From NCBI GenBank assembly GCA_946807835.1, contig OX327699.1:312501-376500 (forward strand): a stretch of 64,000 nt of DNA. The letters are read 5' to 3'. The position numbers and the translations under genes were made by a program. The DNA comes from Ailanthus altissimus. Its lineage: Eukaryota > Streptophyta > Magnoliopsida > Sapindales > Simaroubaceae. Every line of letters begins with the position of its first letter. Positions within the stretch are counted from its first letter, which is position 1. Below are positions 25,904-36,445 of this stretch, piece after piece. The notes under the pieces are model-generated. The model made no database searches. It was not told the origin of the DNA and saw only the letters and a list, made by a program, of their open reading frames with translations.

Positions 25904-26020
25904 TGTCCAAAAACTCCAGCAAATGTTTCATCTGTAAACAAAAAGGACATTTTGTCAAACAATTTCCTTAAAAGGCCAAGAAGAAAAATATTTTTGTAAC
26001 TATCACTATTGTTACCTAGT
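25904..26020 (+). pseudogene. Viral zinc knuckle (CCHC), last cysteine lost
   Basis: Just after the solo LTR the viral frame reads CFICKQKGHFVKQF at about 25924-25965, the Cys-X2-Cys-X4-His-X4-Cys RNA-binding knuckle at the end of caulimovirid coat proteins, with Phe at the fourth ligand and a stop soon after. Basic residues follow (KKK). This links the blocks on either side of the LTR. Confidence 0.75.
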
Positions 26021-26690
26021 GTGACCTAGAACAGGTTATAACTAGATAGTGATATAGTCTTAATTCTCTCATCCTTAGATTCAAAGACAGACTCAATCAT
26101 AGATTTCCTAAAAATTCAACCAGTATTTCAACACATGAACAAACCATCTATATCCACAATTTTGGTCCTTATGGTTAAAATTCAAATACTTCCCAACAAG
26201 TATAATAATCCAATCAAAGTGTCAAGACATCTCAACATAGGGACAACTGCCTTAATCTTAAACCTAGCCATTTTTCCAAACCAATACTAAAAACCATACC
26301 AACAAACCTTCAGGGCAGCCAAGAATTTTGATTATCAACCTTATCAGTAAAATAATTTATCTCAAATTTTTTCTTAGACTAATGTTGAAACACAAACTTT
26401 TAGGATTTTATTTACCCAATAAAGAAATTATTGTTAAGTTTAATCTTATCCGACAATTATTATAAAAAAGAGTCCAACCTAAGCCCAATTGGTTACAATT
26501 CAAAGCCTATTTCTCACCATGGACCACCATTCTAAACTATTTTATCCTTGACCATATAACCTCCACCTTTGACCAATTCAAGGCCCAATTTGCTGCAAAT
26601 AGTCATTCCAAGTTTATTCTCAAATGTCTCAATCCTTTATGGAAAAATCAAGTCTTTTTATCAAACTCTTATTTCAAGAAAAATGAAGCA
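26021..26690 (+). pseudogene. Protease region of the endogenous pararetrovirus, degenerate
   Basis: Lies between the zinc knuckle and RT, where caulimovirids carry an aspartic protease. Short readable pieces occur on the plus strand in more than one frame. I could not see a clear D(T/S)G active site, so the call is by position. Confidence 0.45.
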
Positions 26691-27430
26691 GTCAACCTGA
26701 CAAAAGTAAGCCATACAGGCATGTCATCAGACCATCTACAGCTTGCCAAAGTTAAACTCACTCAACTTTTAAATGAAGGATTAATCGAGCCTATAACTTC
26801 TCAATAGGCTTGCCAAGCATTTTACATAAATAAAAGAAGTGAACAAGTCAAGGGCAAACAGCGTCTTGTAATTAATTATCAACCTCTTAATGAGTTTTTA
26901 CAGAATGACAAGTTTTCTTTACCTAACAGACATGAACTCTTCTCCATAATATCTATGACAAAATTATTCTCAAAATTTAATCTAAAATTAGGCTTTTAGA
27001 AACTTAGAATTGATCTAAAAGATCAGCACAAAACAATATTTTACACACCACAACACCACTTTCAATAGACAGTTCTCTCATTTGGTCTCAAAACAGCACC
27101 CTTACTTTTCCAGAAAGTAATGATGAAGATATTTGAATCGATATCAAAAACAACTTCAATTTAGATTGATGATATCCTATTGTTTTCTGATGACACAGAC
27201 GCTCATCACCAACTGTTTATATTTTTTGGCTCTTTTCTGCAAAAATACGACATTATAATTTCCTCAACCAAGTGCCAAGTGTGCTAGTAACAAATTAACT
27301 TTCATGGAATGAAAATTAACAATGGACTGTAGTTCACAAGCCAACCCCATATTGCTAGCCAGCTAATCAAATTTCCTTATGAAGATTACTCTAGCAGTTC
27401 TTAGGCATAGTAAATTACATGTTCGATTTT
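26691..27430 (+). pseudogene. Viral reverse transcriptase, broken
   Basis: Readable plus-strand blocks in order: LTQLLNEGLIEPITSQ (26760-26805), GKQRLVINYQPLNEFLQ (26852-26900), FSKFNLKLGF near 26970, LSFGLKTAPLLFQKVM near 27072-27125. At the active site the codon for the Tyr of the Y(I/V)DD box is a TAG stop (27162-27164), followed by an intact IDDILLFSDD. Several other in-frame stops are of the CAG/CAA-to-TAG/TAA or TGG-to-TAG/TGA kind, as expected from cytosine deamination. Clearly caulimovirid-type RT, closest by eye to florendovirus/petuvirus. Not functional. Confidence 0.85.
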
Positions 27431-27990
27431 ATCCCAAACTTAGCCCAATTGACAAAGCCTTATTTAATGCTTAGAAAAAATCACCTTTTGTGGTCCCACG
27501 AACAGACTAAATAGTCAAAAGGTTAAAAGAGCTAGCAACGACTTTGCCTCTACTCCAAATTCCCTCCACGAGAAAAAGAGTTTTAAAGACAGATGCAAGT
27601 GACTTTTACTATAGCATTATTCTCCTTGAAGAAATCAACAATAAAGGAAAAAAAATATGTGGATATAAAAGTAGAAGCTTTTTTAACGCTGAAATCCACT
27701 ACCATAGCACACACAAGAAGATCCTTGCATTGAAACGTGGCATTAAAAAATTTTAATTCCATCTCATCGGTCATCTCATTCTAATAGAGATTGACATGTA
27801 TACTTTTCCTAACATGCTCAGTTTCAAACAGAAAAAGATTCCTCCGGCAAAATTATTACAATAGCAAGGATGGTTTTCTAATTATTATTTTGATGTCACT
27901 TACGTGAAAGAAAAAGACAACATAATTGCTTATTGTCTTTCACGAAATCATATAAATACCATAATGCTTAAACCTACAGCCACTCTTTCA
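27431..27990 (+). pseudogene. Viral RNase H domain, broken
   Basis: Follows RT. VLKTDASDFYYSIILLEE near 27573-27627 holds the first catalytic Asp block of RNase H. EIHYHSTHKKILALKRGIKKF near 27690-27755 contains the second acidic block, though its first residue is in a decayed context. FDVTYVKEKDNIIAYCLSR near 27890-27948 is the last block. One stop interrupts after KKF. The open frame 27544-27756 is part of this domain, not an independent gene. Confidence 0.82.
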
Positions 27991-29035
27991 AAGAAAAACC
28001 ATATATCTCTCATATTCATTATGACTCATCTTCTTGTGCCTTTCACCTCTTTTGAGTTCCCCGAACTTATTTGAACTAGAATACGTCACTAAGCAGCAAA
28101 AGAATTAATCCATCATTATGCAATAGAGGCAATATAAGAACACAATTTTTTTGTAATCGAAGGTTCTCTCTTTAATCTAGATTACCTATTCTTTAATCTC
28201 CACCGAATCACCTTGTTTAAAAAATGGTCAAAATCTGTTCTCTACTTGCTCTGGTATCTCTTGGACCTATACACCATTGCAATAGAACTCCCATTATAAA
28301 AAAACTCTATACTGGATACAACAAAATGATGAAGACCATCCAGTATGCATTTTCCTTCAATGGTTTTACTCAAAATCTTGATGGATTAACAAGCTTTAAC
28401 ACATGTTATATAAATTCTCAAATAGTTTCATCCCTCCCAAACATTTACATAGATTTTTATTCTTTCAACGAAAAAGGATGATAATCTCAAATAATGAGAA
28501 TCATTACTACCCCATTGTTAAGGACTATTTTACTTTTTTCTATTCCTTATAATTATTTAAGGAAGAACATAATATGGAGTTTAAAGTACTTGAAAAGGTC
28601 TTAATCGAATAAAACTAGAAAATTCCGCCCTCAATTTGGATTTCTCCTCATGACCAAACACCTTGAAACAATATGCACCAGATTTCTCTAAAAAAAAACC
28701 AATAATGCAAACTTCTTTTTCTATAAGAATCGAACTCGTCATTCCCTATCCCATCACAGAAAAACTGACTACATAAGACACCATCACTATCTTCCAAATA
28801 CAAACTCCCTTTGAATCTGGATAACTTTTCACAACCCTGTGTATATGACCACATGCAGATTGATGACTCATCACAACCTAACTTGACCTTATCGTTATAC
28901 TAAGATTTCTAACCTCATCCAACCGACAATGAAATCCAAATAGAAGCAGCCACGCTAATGGGAAACAACTCATTGGACCCAATCTCATTAGACACGAGGA
29001 GCTTCTAAGCCCAGTTCAATGACCCCACCTAGGGA
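27991..29035 (+). pseudogene. C-terminal viral remnant
   Basis: Plus-strand pieces after RNase H, for example 28224-28481, are probably the tail of the viral polyprotein or a small downstream reading frame. I cannot align them to a named domain. Many stops. The end is set where the AT-rich intergenic region with a TATA box begins. Confidence 0.45.
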
Positions 29036-29251
29036 TGTGACAGCGATAATTCAAGTCACATGTCAATCAACCTTTAATCATGTCAAGTGTGCTTTTACTT
29101 TATGTCAAATTTACTTTTGCTTTACGGAATGCATTAATTTTTTGGCCAAAAAGTCTACGCAAAGTGTATAAAAGTCTTTGTAATCATGAAAGTATTATCG
29201 ACCATAAGTGCTAATGTGTATCGGTTGTCAAGGTCCTTAAACCTATATAAG
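29036..29251 (+). promoter_or_regulatory. Viral intergenic region with candidate promoter
   Basis: Non-coding sequence between the polyprotein end and the right terminal repeat. A TATA box, CTATATAAGG, lies at 29243-29252. In caulimovirids the genome-length RNA starts about 30 bases after such a box, and the right repeat begins just here. The promoter faces the NPF5 gene whose start codon is at 29754. Function is inferred. Confidence 0.6.
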
Positions 29252-29630
29252 GACTCTTGTTTTCAATTTGTATTCAGAACGAAACTAGAAATAAAAATTG
29301 TATGTTTTAAAATTATGATTCTCTAAATCTTTCTTTAAGAATTCTCCTAGCAGCTCTAACCTTAAAAAGAATGATATTAGCAAAATTCAATAAGGGAGGG
29401 GTCTCCAATCTTTGTAAAAGGCCAGTATCACTATGTTATTCATATCCTAGAGAAAAATCTCAACCTGGCCAGAATCACCACAAATCCCGCCAAAACAAGA
29501 AGGTCGTTAGGGCAACAGATCATGGCTAGGTTTACATTGAACTAATGTCTTTCTTAGAGAAAAAGTCTTCATAGGCTATTGATCAGTGCATACCTCAGGA
29601 TTGGCCCGTCTCCTCTCAAATTGGTATCAC
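29252..29630 (+). repeat. Right terminal direct repeat of the endogenous pararetrovirus
   Basis: Second copy of the leader region (see 19744-20112). Ends TTGGTATCAC at 29621-29630, the primer-binding site for initiator tRNA-Met. The match to the left copy stops here; what follows is unrelated to the viral sequence after 20113. It is less AT-rich than the left copy (for instance CCGCCAAAACAAGAAGGTCG against TTGCAAAGACAAGAAAGTCA). Confidence 0.75.
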
Positions 29631-29753
29631 AAGAATTCGTGTAACTTTTCTTGTTAACAAAATGAACCAACATTACAAGTCAAAAGCAGAAATAAGAGTT
29701 AAAGCCACTTCAATAATAACAATAATATCTCTTAGGCTCAAGACTTTACAAGA

Positions 29754-31911
29754 ATGGCCATCTCTGATATTTCCAATCTCCCAACCGCAGTGAACGAAGC
29801 TCTGCTTTCCAAAAACAGTAATACTAGTGTTGCCATGGACATGGGTAGCTTTGTGGAATGCGAGGGCCGTCCCCTTGATAGATCAAGCTCTGGTGGATGG
29901 AGATCAGCCTCTATCATTATAGGTAAATTAACAAAGATTACTTGCACTCAACATTTATTCATTGAGGAAGAAATGAATTAATGATTCTTTGAGAATGTTT
30001 CTATATATATATATATATATACACACACAAGGCAGGTGTTGAAGTTGCAGAGAGGTTTGCATATCACGGGATAGCATCAAATCTTATAACATATTTAACG
30101 GGAAAACTTGGTCAATCGACGGCAACAGCTGCCGAAACTGTGAATGTATGGTCGGGTACGGCATCGCTGCTGCCTCTTTTAGGTGCGTTTGTTGCTGATT
30201 CTTTTCTTGGCCACTATCGCACAATTATTGTTGCTTCTATGATTTACATATTGGTAAGTAACTACTTGCTCTCGTGAAACTTATTTCAAGTAGAGTTTGC
30301 TTTCCCCTTGGTTTATGTTTTTGGTAAAGACCATCATATTACAAGTCCTTAAAATGGTTATGAATGTTAGTTTTTTTTTTCATTTGTAAAGTTGTTGCTA
30401 TGACAAAGCTTTTAATGAATGCATCACAGGGACTAAGCTTGATGACTCTCTCAGCTCAGCTAACTTCTCTCAGCAGTTCAGATTATTGGCGAAATAACAT
30501 CACTACAAAATCCTGTTCTCGTCCTCCTCAGCTCCAGATAACCATATTTCTTATTTCCCTATATCTAATAGCGATTGGACAAGCAGAGCACAAGCCTTGT
30601 GTTCAGGCATTTGGAGCTGACCAATTTGATGGACAAAACCCTGAAGAACGCAAAGCCAGAAGCTCTTTTTTCAATTGGTGGTATTTTGGTATATCCGTCG
30701 GCGCCAATTCCGCAATTCTGGTGGTAATTTACATCCAAGATAACCTCAACTGGGTACTCGGATTTGGAATTCCCTGTGCCATGATGGTATCTGCGTTGCT
30801 TGTTTTCTTGCTAGGAACTAAGACTTGTAGGTATAGTGTTAAAAGAAATGATAGCAACCCATTTGCAAGAATTGGTCGAGTATTTATTGTTGCAGTTAAG
30901 AACAGGAAAGCTAATTGTTCAATTATGCCTACTGAAGAGGAAGCTCAATGTTCTCAGCAATTCAAGTAAGAAAAATAACTGGTTGAATCAACTTTTTATT
31001 GCCTGTGTAATATATAAATGAGTTCATTTGGTATTTCCTACAAACTGGTTGAATAATGAAATGCTCATGTTAATAACAATAAAGCTTCTTGTGTGAAAGA
31101 TTCATGAACAAGGCCTTGCTTGCCAGAGATGGGAAGCTATGTACAGTCAATGATGCTGATGATGCAAAGGCATTATTAAGGCTTTTTCCAATATGGACAA
31201 CATGTTTGGCATATGCTATTGTGCTTGCACAATCCAACACTTTCTTTACAAAGCAAGGATCCACAATGGACAGAACTATCATCAAAGGCATCAGGATTCC
31301 CGCTGCTTCACTACAACTCTTTATTGGCATCGCCGTTCTCATCTTCATTCCAGTCTACGATGTGTTTTCGTCCCAATAACAAGATCTTTCACCCAGAATC
31401 CTTCTGGTATTACTATGCTTCAAAGAATCGGAACTGGGATGCTTTTATCAGCTATTTCCATGGTAGTTACAGCTTTAATAGAAATGAAAAGGCTTGCAAC
31501 TGCTAAAGAGTATGGATTACTGGACAGGCCAAATGTAACAATTCCAATGAGTGTGTGGTGGTTGGTTCCTCAATATTTATTATATGGGATTGCAGATGTG
31601 TTTACCAGTTGGTCTCCAAGAATTTTTCTATGACCCAAGTTCCTAAAGATTTGAAGAGTGTTGGTCTTTCTTTTTGCTCGAGTGTAATTGGTGTAGGGAG
31701 CTTTATGAGCAGCATTATTGTGTCTATAATCAATAAAGCAACAAGTGGAGATGGAGATATCAGAAGCGGCTGGTTTGCTGACAATCTAAATCGGGCACAT
31801 CTGGGTTATTTTTACTGGTTACTTGCTGGACTTACTGCACTTGAATTGGCTGCCTATATGTATTTTGCTAAATCTTATATCTACAACCACAACAGGGTCA
31901 ATCCGATTTAG
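29754..31911 (+). pseudogene. NPF5-type (NRT1/PTR family) transporter, four exons, frameshifted
   Basis: Proton-coupled transporter of the plant NPF family, a 12-helix plasma- or vacuolar-membrane protein; substrates in subfamily 5 vary and cannot be read here. Exons: 29754-29922, 30036-30253, 30430-30965, 31100-31911; introns of 113, 176 and 134 bp, all GT-AG. Codon phase is kept at every junction ([29 protein letters not shown]). The proton-coupling motif ExxER is present as EVAER at residues 59-63. HKPCVQAFGADQFD in exon 3 and the last helices are typical; the usual GQGG before HKPC is GQAE. Exon 4 has three lesions: one base missing after 31361 (Asp395), creating a stop at 31377-31379; two bases missing near 31607, where the family has ADVFTMVGLQEFF; and one extra C in 31634-31636. 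The rest is well conserved, with full length near 578 residues. It is a young pseudogene or there are consensus errors. It looks closest to the NPF5.10-5.14 group. Confidence 0.9.
30001..30028. repeat. TA/CA microsatellite in intron 1 of the NPF gene
   Basis: A TA run followed by ACACACAC lies just before the intron 1 acceptor (GGCAG at 30031-30035). Length variation here would act on a 113-bp intron. Confidence 0.9.
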
Positions 31912-32210
31912 ATGTTTCTGGTTTCTTATATTTTGGTTATCAGACATGTTTAAAGAAATTATTGTATTTTGATCAATGATTTAGTATGAGTGCATTCCAA
32001 ATACTGATTTGTTTTGAGCTCTCAATTTTATTTGTTTATATTTTTCTTTCTTATTCTAATAAGGTAATATCTTTTATTTAATCTTATGTTTACAATTATT
32101 CATTATTTAGATTTCTTCAAATTTTTTCTTATAATATGAGAATATATAAAATCTCTTTTTCTCTCCTTTTCTTCCTTTTTTTTGTAATAAATAATTTTAT
32201 TTTGTGATAA
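31912..32210. other. 3' flank of the NPF gene
   Basis: AT-rich, no coding sequence. It should contain the 3' untranslated region; I could not pick a single polyadenylation signal. A gypsy LTR starts 300 bp after the stop codon. Confidence 0.5.
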
Positions 32211-32582
32211 TGACACAGTGCAAAAGCAAAGATAGATATCATTCTAATAGATGTCTCATATTCACGAGAAAAGATAACTTTCATAAGAGAAAAGGTATCA
32301 AATTTATAACAAAATAACTCCAAAGGAAATATAATAAAATATTATTGATAATTAATGAGATTGTTCTTCAAAATTACAAATAACAATCATATTTATAATA
32401 ATAAATTATCTAATCCTAAATAAGTAATAAATCATACTCGATAAAGAATAATAAATTCTAATAATTAAATTATTAGAATTTATTATGATCAAATAAGAAT
32501 AATAACCCTACTAAAATAAGAATATCAAATAAAACTCAAATAAGAATTCATAAAATAATCTATTTCTAAATTTATCCTACAT
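32211..32582 (-). mobile_element. 3' LTR of a short-LTR gypsy relic (minus strand)
   Basis: Pairs with 34315-34680. On the minus strand it reads TGTAGGATAAATTTAGAAAT to CACTGTGTCA, 372 bp. Upstream of it on the minus strand is a purine-rich tract (GAAGGAGAGAAGAA), the expected polypurine tract. The two LTRs differ at many positions, so the insertion is old. Confidence 0.8.
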
Positions 32583-34314
32583 TAGTTCTTCTCTCCTTCA
32601 AAAAAAAACTCATTCTCAAATTTTGCTACAAATAAAAGGGTATCGGGAGGATGAACTTGTAATATAATGTAATATCTTCTAAAGCATCATACTTACTGTG
32701 TTTGTTATTGATCTTTCTCGCGACTCGAAAATAACTAAACTTCATTATTTTTTTATTTTTGGCAGTTAATCTTCTATGGAACAATTTCTTGCATACGAAA
32801 ATCATCATTAAGTCTTTTTGAAAATTCTTCATGTGTCACTCAACGTACACTCCAATTGACTCCATCTTTTCATATGTTTTTCCTTTGAGAATAATCTTCT
32901 TATTTTCAACTTGGACCGGTAAAATCATACCAATTATCAGTAGATTTTCTTGAACTTGAGTTTCCTTTTCATATAAAATCTGTGGCATTTCTTCAATTTA
33001 TTCAAGTAAAATATTTGAAATCTTGTGCATGTTTTCAACCACATCATCATTCTTAATAACAATGTTTTCTTCTAGAGTTTATACGTGATCCTCATCAACA
33101 GAAAATCTTTCTTTACTTGCATATAGTTCTTTTATTTCTTCTCGAATTCTTGAAACATCATATTGTATCTTCTCTATGTTAGATCTTTCCAACTATGATT
33201 CAACTTGTGAAGTTAATTTGACCACATCAAAATAGTCATAAGTGATCATGAACTGTAAAGGAATTCTTTCTTAGCACGTAATCCTCCAACAAATCTTGTA
33301 ATTAACTTATCATCTTCTTCGAAACAATTCACACGAGCATGATACCATTATAACTTATAATCAAAAAATTGGACGGACTTCATACTTTATTGACAATTAT
33401 AAAGCTTGCGAAGTATCATCTCAATATAATCCCACAGAAGAAATTCTTGTTGAATCGTCCTTCTCATTATTGGAAATTAACCTAATTTGGGGGGGGGGGG
33501 GGGGGGGGGTTTAAATATGTAATTTTTTTAAGGTTTATTTCGCTGACAACTAGTGATTGAAAACTGAGAATTGAGGGTCGAATCTAAGAGAACCAATGAT
33601 GGGAGTTGATATGTGGTGGCGGTGTTACTAGACATGCGGTGGTTTGACTGAAAAGTTAAAATAAATGGTGGGTGCAAATGGATTTCATTTTTTCAATGAT
33701 CGACAGCTTGGAATGCGGCAAAGATGATCAAGTTTTGAAAGGTGGTGTGTGAGTAGTGTTTTCGTATTTTTTTTTTACGGTAAGAGAGGCAAGATTGACA
33801 AAATTGATGCGGTGGAGTTCATGGTGGCCGGGGGTAGGTTTGGCGTCGATTTGAGTAGGTTTTGGTTTTTATTCAAGGTGGCTAGGGCTGGATTTGATCA
33901 GTCGATCTTTCCTGTGTCTATTGGTGGGTAGATCGGTGGTAGAAGGCAAAGGGAGTGACAGCAAAGAGTGGCAGTTAAGGCGGCTATTAGGGCTTCGTGG
34001 TTGCTCTTTTCTTTTTCTTTTTCATTTTTTTTTCTTTTTTCTTTTTTTTTGTTTTTTTTTATTTTTGCTATTTTTTTTGTTTTGTTTTTCCTTATTTTGC
34101 TTAAAAAGAAAAATAAGAAAAAGGTATTTTTTTTCTTGATACGGGAAAACAAAGATAAAGATATTTTTTGTTTTCTTTTTTTCAAAAGGTGAAGATTGTG
34201 ATGGTAAGCAGTGTTTAGGTAGATGAAGGTGATTGATGAGGTAGAAAAATCACTGCGTAAACTCACAGAGGTAGGTTTACTATGTTTGGCACAGAAATAG
34301 GCTTTAATACCACT
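32583..34314 (-). pseudogene. Internal region of a gypsy relic with gag remnant
   Basis: Minus-strand pieces of a gypsy gag are readable between about 33480 and 33180 (WDYIEMILRKLYN, then KLITRFVGGLRAKKEF), followed towards 32600 by ENEFFL before the polypurine tract. Protease, RT and integrase are missing, so most of pol is deleted. The primer-binding site is TGGTATTAAAGC on the minus strand (34301-34312), two bases from the LTR, a decayed initiator-Met site. A run of 21 G lies at 33489-33509 and a T-rich low-complexity tract at 34003-34090; open frames over the latter are artefacts of composition. Confidence 0.72.
33489..33509. repeat. G homopolymer of 21 bases
   Basis: Uninterrupted G run on the plus strand inside the gypsy relic. 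Such runs are unstable and a common place for assembly error. Confidence 0.95.
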
Positions 34315-34680
34315 TGACGCAGCGCAGAAGTGAAGCTAGATATCGTTCTAGTGGTCATCTTGAATCCACGAGAAAAGATAATTCTCATAAGAGAAAGGGT
34401 GTCGAATCCACGATAAAATTATCCCAAAGGGAATATAACAAAAATATTATTGATGAGATTAGTGAAATTATTCTTCAAAATTACAAATAATAAGCCTAGT
34501 TATAGTAATAGATTACCTAATCCTAAATAAGCAATAAATCCTGCTCAATAAAGAACAATAAATTCTAATAACTAAATAAATTAGACTTTTCTAAAATTAT
34601 GACCAAATACCAAATTAAGAATATCAAATAATATTCAAATAAGAATTCCTAAAATAATCTATTTTTAATTTTGTCCTATA
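34315..34680 (-). mobile_element. 5' LTR of the short-LTR gypsy relic (minus strand)
   Basis: Partner of 32211-32582, about 366 bp. Shared blocks include CACGAGAAAAGATAA and TACCTAATCCTAAATAAGCA-like sequence. The outer flanks (GATAA on the left of the element, TTTGG on the right) do not match. Confidence 0.78.
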
Positions 34681-34682
34681 TT

Positions 34683-35645
34683 TGGTAAGAATATTATTGT
34701 TATACAGAAATCTACAAAGATTCAAGTTCAAGTCCATGCATATTTCTAAGTATAATTTAACAACGCAAGATATTTAGAGTCAAAACACTTTAGGTGGCTT
34801 AATCAATGGTTCATAGTTTGGCAAGCATATGAATACACTAAGTAAGGTTCATAGTATATGGATCCCTAGTTAGTCTATTTGGGGGGTAAATTATCCTAAA
34901 ATATGAGTAAGCTCATATTATTAAAACTAATAAAGAAATACAAGCTGAATAATGCACTTTTGGTCTTTAGAATTATTCTCAAATAAGAAAAGTAAGTCCT
35001 TATTTAATTTTAATAAATAATTAACATAATAGTATTTTTATTCAAAATAAAATGGTCTTTCAAATTTTTATTTACTATTTTTTTCTATTTATCTAAAGTA
35101 AAACTTATTAAATAAATTAGATTTTATAAGGATTATGAGTCAAACAAGGAGTATTAACCTAACACGAAACTCTAACCCTATAAAACCTTATTTCACATGT
35201 AAAAAAGAAACCATTCAAACCATTCACCACACTTTTGCCTTAGCTAGCTCTTCACGACACTTTTGCCTCAGCTAGCTATTCATGCATGCAACATACTTCT
35301 TACCATAGAAGGCCTCTGTCGGCCAAGGAGGGTCCTCGGGTGATTTGAAGAGAGAGGAAGTAGCTAGGACTCCTTTACTTTCTTTCAAGCGTTGTGCTTA
35401 AATTCTACCCTGTGCCCCCAAAGTCTAACCTCTACCGTTACTAGTGCTTGGAGAACATCCGATGCTATAGCTACTTCTCGATCTCCAACTACATATACCA
35501 AAACCTTAATTGCTAGGACAACTATTTTACGACCTTCAGGATCTTTAACAACCTCCTCGTTCTCTAATCTCTGCCTTGCCAAGAGAGCTAGGTAAAAGAA
35601 TATTTTCCCATTAATAAAGGAGAGAGTGTGTGTTGTGAAGGTTCG
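34683..35645. repeat. LTR-like repeat shared with 59092-59650
   Basis: The stretch of about 34780-35240 matches 59105-59580 on the same strand, for example GAGTAAGCTCATATTATTAA against GGGTAAGCTCATATTATTAA, followed by similar AT-rich sequence and an AACCCTA block. It adjoins the Tat-like relic and is a candidate LTR. Orientation is unsettled: as the 3' LTR of the minus-strand pol at 37400-39736 it would read minus, but TATA and AACCCTA blocks (35175-35190) read more naturally on the plus strand. Confidence 0.5.
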
Positions 35646-35842
35646 CACCCGGAGGTGATCTCAAAATATGATGAGGTCAAGACATTTTAGATGAGCCTCA
35701 ATGATTTTCTAGAAGTATACTGCTTCGACTGGTATGGTTTTCTCCTTTTCCCACCAAGAAACTTGAGTATTTTTCAAGCAGATTTTGCTTACTCCCCCCA
35801 CCAAAAGGGCATAATGAGGTAGTTCAAGACGACGCAAGTTAA

Positions 35843-36445
35843 AAGAGATGGAACTTGAGATCTCACACCTCTATAAGGCAATGGACGAGGCAACTAAAAA
35901 GGTCAAGTAGTCGGCCAAGAAGGTTGAGGAGGCAGACCTAAGAACTGTGCCCGTAGAGAGTAAGTTCTGTAAGGCTTGGAAGGTTAAAAGATTCATTAAA
36001 GGAAGGATGGTTTACTCGAAGCCATAGTGGAGGTCTTAAGCATAAAGTAGAAAGAGCTAAAGGATAAAATTGATGACTTGAGAGAAGACGTTAAAGATGT
36101 CAAGGACTCAACTAGCAACACGACCCTCAATTAATAGTATGATGGTATTTATTTAGGGGTTGCCAAGTTTGTGAACCTCTTCAAAGGGCAATATCCAGAG
36201 ATTGACCTTAAATAGCTTAAAGAAGAGCTTGCAAAGTAGCAACCAGTTGAGGAAGAGGACGTTGCACCTACGCCCTAGGCTACTGACTTGAAGGATATAG
36301 AGGGGTTGTTGACATCTCTATGCTTAACCCTCATATGCTGCTTTAAGCTCTTTGACCACTCCTCCGAGTATTGAGCTAGTTAATGTCCCACTTGTCATCC
36401 AAGAAGTGATTAGGAACAAGGATCCTACTACTGAACAAGACTAAT
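35843..36445 (+). pseudogene. Plus-strand ORF relic antisense to the Tat-like pol
   Basis: Broken plus-strand reading with charged, coiled-coil-like sequence: MELEISHLYKAMDEATKKVK near 35850, KELKDKIDDLREDVKDVKDS near 36055, then FVNLFKGQYPEIDLK near 36173-36215 and LKEELAK. Several Tat-lineage elements (Grande, Retand) carry an extra ORF between integrase and the 3' LTR on the opposite strand from pol, and this has that position and character. A gag of a separate plus-strand element is the alternative. At least five stops. Confidence 0.45.

Noticed and set aside
31070..31784. Minus-strand frames opposite the NPF gene
   Set aside because: Shadows of the well-supported plus-strand exon 4.
33894..34266. 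Overlapping frames rich in Phe/Leu or Lys
   Set aside because: Low-complexity translation of a T-rich tract.
35385..35648. 87-codon minus-strand and 67-codon plus-strand frames
   Set aside because: They lie in the LTR-like repeat; no similarity seen and no conservation with the copy at 59092.
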